Shown here: positions 1-7,116 of the stretch, in pieces
Numbering within the stretch: position 1 is the stretch's first letter
How the letters are laid out: the number at the start of each line of letters is the position of its first letter
Assembly (NCBI GenBank): GCA_003695105.1
Contig: RFIZ01000293.1
Span: forward strand, 1 to 14,742
From: Fidelibacterota bacterium
GTDB lineage: Bacteria; Fidelibacterota; Marinisomatia; Marinisomatales; J089
DNA length: 14,742 nt
Direction: 5' to 3'
Translations under genes and position numbers: made by a program
The notes under the pieces: generated by a model
Seen by the model: only the letters and a program-made list of their open reading frames with translations
The model's database searches: none
Told to the model about the DNA's origin: nothing

Positions 1-103
1 CCCCGGGAGCCCAGCGCACATCCTGGGTATCCGCCGCCGGCTGGGTACCCCGGATAGTTGCATTGACGATCGGGGACGAATAAGCGGAATCAATCGTGTT
101 CAT
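1..103 (-). CDS. fliE: FliE N-terminus (partial, runs off window edge)
   Basis: The first 34 codons of a gene whose ATG (103-101) lies one base after the flgC stop codon; the reading frame is open to the window edge. The visible start reads MNTIDSAYSSPIVNATIRGT and continues with a polar, probably disordered stretch. FliE is the small protein that joins the MS ring to the proximal rod, and its N-terminus is poorly conserved, so these residues alone do not identify it. The call rests mainly on the classic flgB-flgC-fliE order and tight spacing, which suggest one transcript and translational coupling. The conserved C-terminal helix of FliE lies outside the window. Confidence 0.6.
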   Translation of the reverse strand, partial: MNTIDSAYSSPIVNATIRGTQPAADTQDVRWAPG

Positions 104-104
104 C

Positions 105-599
105 TCAAATTTCCATCGCTTTTTTCGCCATTTGCTTGGCGGCATTCAGCACGTTGACATTGGCTTCGAATCCCCGGCTGGCGGAGATCATTTCCACCAT
201 CTCCTCCACCACGTTGATATCCGGCAGCCGAATATATCCCTCCGCGTCGGCTTTGGGATTGGTGGGATCATAAATCTTTTTCTCCGCCGGCTTTTCCACT
301 ACTTCAAAACCGGCCGGCCCTTTTTGTCCCACCGATACATTCCGCGCCTGTTCTCCATGGCGGATGTGGTTTCGGTGGGAACGACGCAGGGACAAATTCA
401 TATGGTCCCGGAAGGAAAGTCCGGTGCGAGCGTCCCGATTGGATTCCATCACCTGTTTTCGGGCATAGACCTGTTCGTCCGGACCCGCCACCTTGTTGGC
501 ATTGGCGATGTTTTCGGAAATAACATTCAGCCGTTTCATCTGGGCCGATAACCCCGTGAAGGTGGTGCGCATACTGGCCAGGATTCCATCCAATTTCAT
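105..599 (-). CDS. flgC: Flagellar proximal rod protein FlgC
   Basis: Proximal rod subunit of the flagellar basal body, exported by the flagellar type III system. The 164-residue protein has the rod-protein N-terminal signature with SENIANAN near residues 28-35. The diagnostic FlgC C-terminal half is clear: YDPTNPKADAEGYIRLPDIN, then NVVEEMVEMI, ASRGFEANV and a final NAAKQMAKKAMEI helix. These two ends form the coiled coil of rod subunits. The middle is odd: around residues 63-80 it carries a segment resembling the SxxHI region normally seen in FlgB. The gene starts two bases after the flgB stop and is followed after one base by the putative fliE, so the three genes form one operon. Length is slightly above the usual 135-150 residues because of this middle segment. 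Confidence 0.95.
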   Translation of the reverse strand: MKLDGILASMRTTFTGLSAQMKRLNVISENIANANKVAGPDEQVYARKQVMESNRDARTGLSFRDHMNLSLRRSHRNHIRHGEQARNVSVGQKGPAGFEVVEKPAEKKIYDPTNPKADAEGYIRLPDINVVEEMVEMISASRGFEANVNVLNAAKQMAKKAMEI

Positions 600-601
600 G
601 G

Positions 602-988
602 TTACTTCGTCCTTCCGGTAATGGCCTGACTCAGACCCGAATAAAACCGATTCAGGTACCGGGTGGCAAATTCATATTTCACCTGGTTTTCCGCCAGGGC
701 GGTCATTTCCTGTGTCAAATCCACGTGTTTTTCGGTCTGGTCTCCAGTCGTAACGGTGGCCGGGTCGTAAAAATGGGGAGACTGGATATGTTTCTCCGAC
801 GAAGTACGGATGCGACTCCCCTGCTGAGCCGCTTCCAGAGTGGACGAAAAATCGGTGGGTTTCCGGACATAATCGGGATTGTTGACATTGGCGATATTTT
901 CCGAAATGGCCTGGAACTGACGCCGGTAGAGACTCAGGGCTTCCTTGAAGACCTGAGCAGCGGGTGTATTGAACCAATTCACTTTCAT
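602..988 (-). CDS. flgB: Flagellar proximal rod protein FlgB
   Basis: Proximal rod subunit of the flagellar basal body. From the chosen ATG (988-986) the protein is 128 residues, normal for the family. It shows the rod signature SENIANVNNPDYVRKPTDF near the N-terminus, the SSEKHIQSP segment in the middle, and the conserved C-terminal helix region VDLTQEMTALAENQVKYEF followed by ATRYLNRFYSGLSQAI. A TTG nine bases upstream (997) would add three residues (MGG), but the ATG is preferred because a predicted sigma-54 transcription start falls near 992. The leader would then be only about four bases, so the exact start remains uncertain. It is the first gene of the flgB-flgC-fliE operon and follows a strong terminator that ends the upstream operon. 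Confidence 0.93.
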   Translation of the reverse strand: MKVNWFNTPAAQVFKEALSLYRRQFQAISENIANVNNPDYVRKPTDFSSTLEAAQQGSRIRTSSEKHIQSPHFYDPATVTTGDQTEKHVDLTQEMTALAENQVKYEFATRYLNRFYSGLSQAITGRTK

Positions 989-1002
989 ACCGCCCAACCA
1001 TC

Positions 1003-1018
1003 AACAATTTTTGTGCCA
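1003..1018 (-). promoter_or_regulatory. Sigma-54 (RpoN) promoter of flgB operon
   Basis: On the minus strand the sequence TGGCACAAAAATTGTT matches the sigma-54 consensus TGGCAC-N5-TTGCW at all positions except the -12 GC, which is GT. GG and GT are separated by the required ten bases. The predicted transcription start is near 992, only about four bases before the flgB ATG, so translation would start from a nearly leaderless message. The neighbouring upstream gene encodes a sigma-54 activator, which fits. Confidence 0.7.
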
Positions 1019-1068
1019 GTTTTCCCGGGGATCTACCCTTTCCGGAATCCACAAGCAGGATGCTATGT

Positions 1069-1082
1069 ATAACTCCAGTTAT
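1069..1082. promoter_or_regulatory. Palindromic candidate enhancer site for NtrC-type activator
   Basis: The sequence ATAACTGGAGTTAT is a perfect inverted repeat (six-base arms, two-base spacer). A further TAACT half-site lies seven bases upstream of it on the minus strand. The centre is about 83 bases upstream of the predicted flgB start, the normal distance for an enhancer-binding protein site at a sigma-54 promoter. That the neighbouring activator binds it is inference. Confidence 0.45.
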
Positions 1083-1144
1083 TACAACAGTTACAAATAT
1101 CACTTATTTGATTTGATGATGGATTCACGCGTGGCGACCGGTCC

Positions 1145-1176
1145 TAATAAAAAAGAACGGGGAAATTATTTCCCCG
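1145..1176 (-). terminator. Rho-independent terminator after the NtrC-type gene
   Basis: On the minus strand CGGGGAAATAATTTCCCCG (1176-1158) is a perfect 9-1-9 inverted repeat; in RNA the inner bases would open into a loop over a GC-rich stem. It is followed directly by TTCTTTTTTATTA. It lies 39 bases after the stop codon of the activator gene and separates the signalling operon from the flgB operon. Confidence 0.9.
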
Positions 1177-1214
1177 CCCGGGAAGGAAGCGTCCGTTGAA
1201 GAGCAGAACCGGTT

Positions 1215-2594
1215 TCAGGAATCGGAAATTTCGATGGGCGCGCCCATTTCTTCCTCGTACTGGTGGAGTTTATTCCGCAAGGTGCGGGTGCTTACCCCCA
1301 GGAGGCGGGCGGCTTCCGTGCGGTTGTTCCGGGTCTTTTTCAGCGTTTTCAGGATCAATCGTTTTTCCATTTCGGGAATGGACATGATTTCATCCGACAG
1401 CAGCTCCTGGCTGCCCCGATCCCGTTCCGCTTCAAAGGAAATGTGTTCCGGTAAAATGTCCCGGGATTGCATGGAATACAAGATCGCCCGTTCCAATATA
1501 TTTTCCAGCTGCCGGACATTGCCCGGCCAGTGGTAATCCTGGAACAATTTCATCACCGCCGGGTCCACCTGTTTCTCCTGCAAATTATATTTGGTGCGGA
1601 AGTTGTTTAAAAAATGTTCCACCAGCACGGGAATATCCTCTTTCCGGTACCTCAGGGCCGGGATTTCAATCGGAAAGACATTGAGACGAAAATAGAGATC
1701 CGATCGGAATTTGCCCTCATGCACAATTTGATTGATATCGCGGTTGGTGGTGGCAATGACCCGGGTGTCGATGGTGATCTCTTTATTGGACCCGACCCGG
1801 GTGATTGTCCCTTCCTGTAAAACACGCAACAATTTAGCCTGCAGCACCGCCGGCATTTCACTCACTTCGTCCAGGAGCAGGGTCCCCCCGCTGGCTTCTT
1901 CGAACAGTCCCGTATGGGCTTTATGGGCGTTGGTAAAGGCACCCTTTTCATGGCCAAAGAGGGTACTTTCAAACAACGTATCCGGAATCGCCGAACAATT
2001 CACTTTCAAATATTTGTTCGCTTTCCGGTCGCTGTTTTCATGAATAGCGCTGGCGATGAGTTCTTTACCGGTTCCGCTCTCTCCCTGGATCAACACCGGT
2101 ACGTCGCTCTTGGAAACAATATCAATCTGGTGCAGAATCTTCTGAAAAGCGGAGCTGGTGCCCACCAGTTTTTTAAAGCGCTGATCCAGGGACAATTTTT
2201 CCTTCAATTGCCGGTTCTCCGTCCGAAGTTCCGCTACACTGAAATACCGTTCGACCCGGGCTTCGATCTGGGAAATACTAAAGGGTTTGGTGATAAAATC
2301 GAAGGCGCCCTCATGCATGGCCGACACTGCCGCTTCTACGGTTCCGTAAGCCGTAATAAATATGAACCCCAGATCGGGGTGGTGCTTCCGGACCTGCTGC
2401 ATCAATTCCAGACCGTTGATCCCCGGCATCTTGAGATCGGTGATCACCAGATCAAAGGAGTATTTGTCGATCATCCGCAGCGCCATCTCCCCGTCTTTGG
2501 CCGTAGACACGTCGTAATGATCATTTTCCAATGCTTCCTGCAAGATGGACCGCATGCTGTTGTCATCATCCACGATTAACAAACGCTTGCTCAT
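1215..2594 (-). CDS. NtrC-family sigma-54 activator and response regulator (FlgR/FlrC-like)
   Basis: Response regulator that uses ATP to open sigma-54 promoters; probably the flagellar class-II activator. The 459 residues contain a receiver domain (1-120; acidic D9-D11, phosphoacceptor D53, T81, K103), a short linker, and an AAA+ domain (about 142-375) with Walker A GESGTGKE (171-178), Walker B LLLDE (239-243) and arginines R297/R303 in FRSDLYFR. A C-terminal Fis-type helix-turn-helix lies at about 424-446. The sigma-54 contact loop reads GAFTNA (218-223) rather than canonical GAFTGA. ATG at 2594 has GGAG seven bases upstream. It is the last gene of the operon starting at 8037, followed by a strong terminator and the sigma-54-dependent flgB operon, its likely target. 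No partner kinase with an ATPase domain is in the window. Confidence 0.93.
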   Translation of the reverse strand: MSKRLLIVDDDNSMRSILQEALENDHYDVSTAKDGEMALRMIDKYSFDLVITDLKMPGINGLELMQQVRKHHPDLGFIFITAYGTVEAAVSAMHEGAFDFITKPFSISQIEARVERYFSVAELRTENRQLKEKLSLDQRFKKLVGTSSAFQKILHQIDIVSKSDVPVLIQGESGTGKELIASAIHENSDRKANKYLKVNCSAIPDTLFESTLFGHEKGAFTNAHKAHTGLFEEASGGTLLLDEVSEMPAVLQAKLLRVLQEGTITRVGSNKEITIDTRVIATTNRDINQIVHEGKFRSDLYFRLNVFPIEIPALRYRKEDIPVLVEHFLNNFRTKYNLQEKQVDPAVMKLFQDYHWPGNVRQLENILERAILYSMQSRDILPEHISFEAERDRGSQELLSDEIMSIPEMEKRLILKTLKKTRNNRTEAARLLGVSTRTLRNKLHQYEEEMGAPIEISDS

Positions 2595-2627
2595 ATCCTG
2601 ACTCCAATTCCTTTGGATTGCGTTTCC

Positions 2628-3215
2628 CTAATGACGATCTTCCGTCGCCGTTTTGTTCTGAACCTGAGAATAGTGTTTTTCCGCTCGCTGCCGGGGAATC
2701 TCGGGAACCGTTTTCTCATTGGATGCCGACAGGGCTTCCAGACCGCCGGGATATTTCTGATCCACCAGGCGCACGACTTCCTCCAGGCGTTCCCGGGCAA
2801 ATTGCAGTTCTTTTCCCGCTTCCCGCAGTTTCCGGCGGGCCTCCAGTTCCGCACTCAGGGTCTGGATGGTATATAACAGCTGACGGACTCCGACTGGTTT
2901 CAGAAGAAAGCGATCGAAATTCCAGTCAGAGGCAGAAAACAGATCATTCAGATTTTGATATTCCGCCAGGATGACGATCCCGGTGCCGGGCAACGTACGG
3001 CGGATGTCTTCACAAACAGCGTGGCAATTTTTCAGTACGGCGTAGTCTAAATAGATCTGGGAAAAAGCACTCGCCTGGGCGATGGAGTTCAGGGCTTCCC
3101 AGCTGGAGGTGGTCACGATCCCGGCTTCCAGGAAGGTTAATTCCCTGACGACTTCCTGGATCAGAGAATTCTCTCCGATCACGAATCCAATCGAAGTGCT
3201 TGCCGTCGGTTTCAA
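2628..3215 (-). CDS. Pseudo-receiver domain with C-terminal coiled coil
   Basis: A 195-residue protein with a receiver-like fold over residues 8-120: IGFVIGEN at strand 1, IYLDYAV at strand 3 (D57 in the phosphoacceptor position), VILAEYQ at strand 4 and LLKPVG at strand 5 (K106 retained). The paired acidic residues that bind magnesium are replaced by G14-E15-N16, and the switch Thr/Ser by A84, so normal phosphorylation is doubtful. Residues 122-150 form a charged helix likely to be a coiled coil, followed by a polar tail. It starts with TTG (3215) overlapping the TGA of the preceding gene; a GGAGG lies about 13 bases upstream, rather far. It sits between two other receiver proteins, suggesting an adaptor or competitor role (inference). 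Confidence 0.75.
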   Translation of the reverse strand: MKPTASTSIGFVIGENSLIQEVVRELTFLEAGIVTTSSWEALNSIAQASAFSQIYLDYAVLKNCHAVCEDIRRTLPGTGIVILAEYQNLNDLFSASDWNFDRFLLKPVGVRQLLYTIQTLSAELEARRKLREAGKELQFARERLEEVVRLVDQKYPGGLEALSASNEKTVPEIPRQRAEKHYSQVQNKTATEDRH

Positions 3216-4573
3216 GACTCTGCCGGTCCCTCCTCAGGCTGGCCGGGGAATTCCTTGTAGGTGCTGAACAAAAGATGATTCAACAGTTGAGACGCCGTTT
3301 CTCCGTCCCGGGGATAGGCGGACAGCCCGCATCGCAGGAGTGAGGTGGTGCCATTGTAGACCTGATCAAATTTCGCCTTCAATTCAGTGAGCTTGAGTTC
3401 GGCCTCGACCGTGTTGACTCCGACCACCGCTGCCAGGATATAATTGAAAAACCGGGTTTTTTCGACGGGAAACGCAGCAAAGGCTTCCTGCAGGAGCGCT
3501 TCACATGTGTCCAGTTCCTTCGCCGGGATCTGATCCCAACCGGCGGGATTGTGGACTTGCAATAAAATATAGGCGGCATTCAGACCGGAAGCATCGTCCA
3601 GCAGTGTATTGATTAGTGACTGGTCATCCCACGCCCAGGAGCGATCGGCCCCGTTTCGGATCGGCTGCGCCTGGGAGTCCCGGGCCAGAACCGGAGCAAT
3701 CTGCGTGGCCACCACCTGGTACAGTTTGACCTGGGAGGCTGTCGCTGTCAGATTCGGGCGGGAATCCACCAGAATGAGCAGCCCCCGGGTCTGGTTCTGG
3801 AATTGAATCGGCACGGAAATCCAATAGCGGCTCTCGGCGGGAAAATCTACCGGAGATCCGTTCACCTCCAGCCGCCGGTCCTCTATGGGCAGAATGTGCA
3901 CCTGGTTTTGCGGCACTTTCGTCCCGTTGACCAATGTTCCCGGCGTCAGGGTCGTCTCTGTCAGCCGCTCAGGGAGTGAACGGCTTTTCACGTGGCGGAA
4001 GGAACGACTGCCTTCCGGATCCAAATACAGGCCCACACCGGTCACATGGATGCCTTCCGTCAGCGTGTCCAGAATCATATCGCCGATGACGTCCAGATCC
4101 AGCACCTGATACATAATGGACGAAATGTCATACAGCATGGTCAGGTCCGCCAGCATGCGCTCGTTTTCTTTATGCAAGCGGAGATTTTCCCGACGCAGGA
4201 GGAGCTTTTCCACCGCCCGATTCAAAACGGCCTGGATTTCTTCCAGTTTGAACGGTTTGCGAATGTAGTCGTAAACGCCTTGTTGCAGGGCCCGGATGGC
4301 AGAATCGATGGAAGCATAGCCGGTGAAAATGACCACCAGGGCGTCCTGTTGATGCAGATTGACCGTATCGACGATATCCAACCCGGTCACCTCCGGCATC
4401 TTCAAATCGGTAAAAACCACATCCACCTGTTCCCGTTCCAGAAAGGAGCGGGCTTCGCCGGGGTTGGTGAACCCGGAGACGGCATACCCTTTTTCCTCGA
4501 AGAATGTGGACAATAATTCCACGATGGGAGTCTCATCGTCCACCACACAGACCCGAATTGGTGTTTCACTCAT
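3212..4573 (-). CDS. Response regulator with GAF-like domain and degenerate GGDEF-like C-terminus
   Basis: 453 residues. A normal receiver domain comes first (1-120; D12/D13, phosphoacceptor D56, T84, K106). A helical linker (120-148) leads to a probable GAF domain (about 150-300; MLYDISSIMYQVLDLDVIGD start and SVPIQFQNQTRGLLILVD core). The last 130 residues resemble a diguanylate cyclase that has lost its signature: FFNYILAAVVG stands where the GGDEF core would be, and CGLSAYPRDGETASQLLNHL matches the family's typical GIASYPxDG end. No GG(D/E)EF is present, so cyclase activity is unlikely. The ATG overlaps the fapA stop (ATGA), implying translational coupling. The GAF and GGDEF assignments are by pattern only; the receiver is certain. 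Confidence 0.82.
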   Translation of the reverse strand: MSETPIRVCVVDDETPIVELLSTFFEEKGYAVSGFTNPGEARSFLEREQVDVVFTDLKMPEVTGLDIVDTVNLHQQDALVVIFTGYASIDSAIRALQQGVYDYIRKPFKLEEIQAVLNRAVEKLLLRRENLRLHKENERMLADLTMLYDISSIMYQVLDLDVIGDMILDTLTEGIHVTGVGLYLDPEGSRSFRHVKSRSLPERLTETTLTPGTLVNGTKVPQNQVHILPIEDRRLEVNGSPVDFPAESRYWISVPIQFQNQTRGLLILVDSRPNLTATASQVKLYQVVATQIAPVLARDSQAQPIRNGADRSWAWDDQSLINTLLDDASGLNAAYILLQVHNPAGWDQIPAKELDTCEALLQEAFAAFPVEKTRFFNYILAAVVGVNTVEAELKLTELKAKFDQVYNGTTSLLRCGLSAYPRDGETASQLLNHLLFSTYKEFPGQPEEGPAES

Positions 4574-5919
4574 GCTGTTTCCAGGGTTTCCATTGCAATT
4601 TCATTTCCGGCCCGATAAAACCGGACTCCACTCAACGGGCTGCCGATGTACTCCCGTACCGTTCCCATGGATATCGTGACACCGCTGTATATCGTTCCTT
4701 CGATGCAGATCGATTTTTTCTGGTACATGGACTGCCCTTTCGAATCCAGGGCGGAAAGATCCCGGTCGATGGTGGTGATCTTTTGTTGCAGGGATTGAAT
4801 TTCCGCATTGACCTGGCGTTTTTCCTGCAGTTTCTGGTCGGTCAGGGTTTGCAGCCGGTTTTGCAATAAGTCGAAGAATTCCACCTGTTTTTCCAGCGAT
4901 TTCAACCGCCGCAGATGCTCCTCTTTTTCGGCGACCAGTGATTTGCGCCGGGTATCGAGGGAACCGTGGACGAAGCCGGTCAATCCGATTTCCGTTTCGG
5001 TCCCCCGGTCATTGCCTACGGTTTTGGCATAGAGCCCTTCTTCCGCCAGCACTTTCCCACCCCGGATCAAACCTTCCTGGGTGTTGACGAATATCTTGCC
5101 ACCGGCCTGGATCCGGGAATTGATGGCATACCGGCCGATGGTAATATCTCCCCGGGCGCTCATTTCGGCATTTTGGAGAAAGGCGCATTGTATATTCCCC
5201 CCGGCAAGGATTTTGGCCCGGTCTTTTCCCATGATACCGTGCTGAATCTGGATATCACCGGATTTGGAGTAAAGCGACGCCGCCTCCACCAGTCCGTGCA
5301 CGACGATACTGTCGGATGCGTCAATGCGGAATCCGGACCGGACATCCCCTTCCACGATGATGACGCCGTCGAATTTGATATTGCCGGTTTTATAATCCAC
5401 ATCCCCGTCCACATAGTAAATGTTATCTACCAGAATCTGGTTTTGCCGGATAAAGACATAGCCGTCTGCAGCCGCATACAGGGTGAGTCCATCCTCCGCC
5501 ACGGTGGTATTGCGTCCGGACAGGTAATGCAAAATTGTGCGGGTTTGCTCTCCCAGATCCTGAATATCTTCCGGGGGGAGGACGGAGAGTAACTTTTGCC
5601 CGGCCTGGACTTCCTGAAAATCATGAAACCGTTTGAAATCGATCCGGCCGTCTTCATCCGGCTCCGGAACCAACGCAAAGGGTTGATCGATGTACCAGAC
5701 GAAATAGTCGGCACCGAAATCGATGCGGGTGATGATCAGATCTTTGGCCGGTTGATGGGAATTGACCAGTTTTTCAAGCAGAGAGGTGTCCACCGGGAGC
5801 TTCCACTGTTGCAGGGGCAACGCACTCTGGATTTCCTGGAGGGAAGGATACTGTTCCGGAGGAGCGTCAATGGTCAACAGACCCACCCGTCCGTCTTCAC
5901 TGAGTTTGGCCTCGACCAT
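4570..5919 (-). CDS. fapA: FapA / DUF342 family protein
   Basis: Member of the FapA (flagellar assembly protein A, DUF342) family, found in many flagellar loci; in Vibrio it influences polar flagellum assembly, but its biochemical role is not settled. From the chosen ATG (5919) the protein is 449 residues. Its middle (about 175-330) shows the typical run of short glycine-aspartate strands (NIYYVDGDVDYKTGNIKFDG, VIIVEGDV, DSIVVHGLVE, GDIQIQHGI, ILAGGNIQC, GDITIG, IQAGGKIFV) expected for a beta-helix, followed by a long coiled coil (about 335-400) and a final strand-rich part (IEGTIYSGVTI). The frame is open 39 codons further upstream, but that would overlap the preceding gene, so the internal ATG 13 bases after that gene's stop is preferred. 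It overlaps the next gene by ATGA. Confidence 0.88.
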   Translation of the reverse strand: MVEAKLSEDGRVGLLTIDAPPEQYPSLQEIQSALPLQQWKLPVDTSLLEKLVNSHQPAKDLIITRIDFGADYFVWYIDQPFALVPEPDEDGRIDFKRFHDFQEVQAGQKLLSVLPPEDIQDLGEQTRTILHYLSGRNTTVAEDGLTLYAAADGYVFIRQNQILVDNIYYVDGDVDYKTGNIKFDGVIIVEGDVRSGFRIDASDSIVVHGLVEAASLYSKSGDIQIQHGIMGKDRAKILAGGNIQCAFLQNAEMSARGDITIGRYAINSRIQAGGKIFVNTQEGLIRGGKVLAEEGLYAKTVGNDRGTETEIGLTGFVHGSLDTRRKSLVAEKEEHLRRLKSLEKQVEFFDLLQNRLQTLTDQKLQEKRQVNAEIQSLQQKITTIDRDLSALDSKGQSMYQKKSICIEGTIYSGVTISMGTVREYIGSPLSGVRFYRAGNEIAMETLETA

Positions 5920-5932
5920 TCTCACATCCCGC

Positions 5933-6205
5933 TCAGGTTCCCGATCGATCCAATTCGAACCGGATTTCGCTGGTACGCCCGCATACACAGGTGAAATACA
6001 ATCCGACCACCACTCCCTCTTCGATGATGGGTTCAATCATTTCGGCGGAGGGATGATCCAGATGGACCGTCCGGGGTTTGATTTTCAGGGGCTCCCGCAC
6101 CTGAACCGCCTCTTTTTTCAATACTTTTCCCCGGGCACAGGGAATTTTCCGGGGTTCGGACGTCCGGGTTTCGGTCAAGGGAACAAAGTTGTCTTCGGTA
6201 CCCAT
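5933..6205 (-). CDS. Small CxCG-motif protein of unknown function
   Basis: A 90-residue protein I do not recognise. It is charged, with no signal peptide or membrane segment. The first 45 residues are rich in basic and polar residues. The C-terminal half looks folded: TVHLDHPSAEMIEPIIEEG, then VVVGLYFTCVCGRTSEIRFE, which reads as a beta hairpin carrying C73 and C75. With C23 and H48/H51 these could bind a metal, but this is speculation. The ATG (6205) lies one base after the stop of the second HDOD gene, with GGGGAG just upstream, and fapA starts 13 bases after its stop, so it is firmly inside the operon. The tight spacing and good ribosome site argue that it is a real gene. Position next to FapA suggests a shared role (inference). 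Confidence 0.7.
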   Translation of the reverse strand: MGTEDNFVPLTETRTSEPRKIPCARGKVLKKEAVQVREPLKIKPRTVHLDHPSAEMIEPIIEEGVVVGLYFTCVCGRTSEIRFELDRSGT

Positions 6206-6206
6206 C

Positions 6207-7106
6207 TCACTCCCCTTTCACCAACGCCAGCACTGAATCGATCTGGGGTAATTCCCCGACCACCATGCCCCAGACTTCCTCCATACTGGTTTGATCGGGG
6301 TTTTCCAGCTCCGGCTGGAGAATTTGCCAGCCCTGGAGATCTTCCATGGCGCCGTCAAGAGCCAAATCGACCAGGTTGGGCTGGTATTCATTGCAGACCG
6401 CATCCGTGATTTGGATGAGGGCCACCAGATCCCTAACACCTTCGGCGGTGCAGGCCACCGGCTGATGGTGGAATCCCATTGCCTGTTGAATGGATTCGGG
6501 CATCATCCATTTTTCCGACAACCACAGTCCGGCTTCCTGGTGGGTGATCCCAAAATGGTTGCGCTCGGCTTCAATGGAGCTGAGTTTCTGTTCCCGGATA
6601 TCGGACAGGGTCTTCATGAAGCGTCCCTGATCGAGGCGGAACAGCACCAGTTTTCCCACATCGTGTAACAATCCCATGGCATAGGGATTGGAATGCAGGG
6701 GTAACCGCCAGTTCCGGGCCAGGTACTGGGCCACGTGTGCGGAGGCGACGGAATGCCGCCAGAAATCACTCCAATTGATCCAGTAGGTCTCATCTCCCTC
6801 GATGACAAAAGATTTGATGATGGAAAAACTCAGGACCAGGTAGGTCAGGTCATTCAGGCCGATTGTGACGATGGCCTGTTTCAAATTGTCCACTTTATAC
6901 CGCCGGGCATAGAAGGCTGAATTCGCCATTTTCAGGATTTTCATCGCCAGCGGCGGATCCTTTTCAATCGTGGGCAGCATTTGATTGATGGATAATTTAT
7001 CTTCTCGCCGCAGAGCCAGGATTTCCGCCGCAACCGACGGCAGGGAAGGCAGTCCGTCCAGCTCCTGAATTCGTTGGCGATAATCGTCCGGTGTGAAAAC
7101 AGACAT
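6207..7106 (-). CDS. HDOD domain protein (second of tandem pair)
   Basis: HDOD-domain signalling protein, a family related to HD phosphohydrolases but usually without hydrolase activity; members act in motility, c-di-GMP and stress signalling. From ATG 7106 it has 299 residues filled by one HDOD domain: LPSLPSVAAEIL at the start, KDPPLAMKILKMANSAFY, IVTIGLNDLTYLVL, MGLLHDVGKLVLF (intact HD pair), FGITHQEAGLWLSEKW and a final helical part. A TTG 21 bases upstream (7127) would overlap the preceding gene; the ATG has GAAAGG just upstream and leaves a 10-base gap, so it is preferred. It is clearly paralogous to the gene before it (same length and motif order), indicating a tandem duplication that has since diverged. 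It is co-transcribed with the CxCG protein and fapA. Confidence 0.92.
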   Translation of the reverse strand: MSVFTPDDYRQRIQELDGLPSLPSVAAEILALRREDKLSINQMLPTIEKDPPLAMKILKMANSAFYARRYKVDNLKQAIVTIGLNDLTYLVLSFSIIKSFVIEGDETYWINWSDFWRHSVASAHVAQYLARNWRLPLHSNPYAMGLLHDVGKLVLFRLDQGRFMKTLSDIREQKLSSIEAERNHFGITHQEAGLWLSEKWMMPESIQQAMGFHHQPVACTAEGVRDLVALIQITDAVCNEYQPNLVDLALDGAMEDLQGWQILQPELENPDQTSMEEVWGMVVGELPQIDSVLALVKGE

Positions 7107-7116
7107 CCGCGCCCTT

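Noticed and set aside
1065..1098. Sigma-70-like pair TTGTAA ... TATACA upstream of flgB on the minus strand
   Set aside because: Both boxes are poor and the spacing is long; the sigma-54 match and neighbouring activator explain the region better.
969..1199. Small plus-strand open frames across the flgB upstream region
   Set aside because: They overlap the promoter, palindrome and terminator, have no ribosome site, and show no recognisable protein pattern.
5920..6036. Longer N-terminus for FapA (39 extra codons)
   Set aside because: It would overlap most of the C-terminal third of the CxCG gene in another frame; the internal ATG fits the gap and the family start better.
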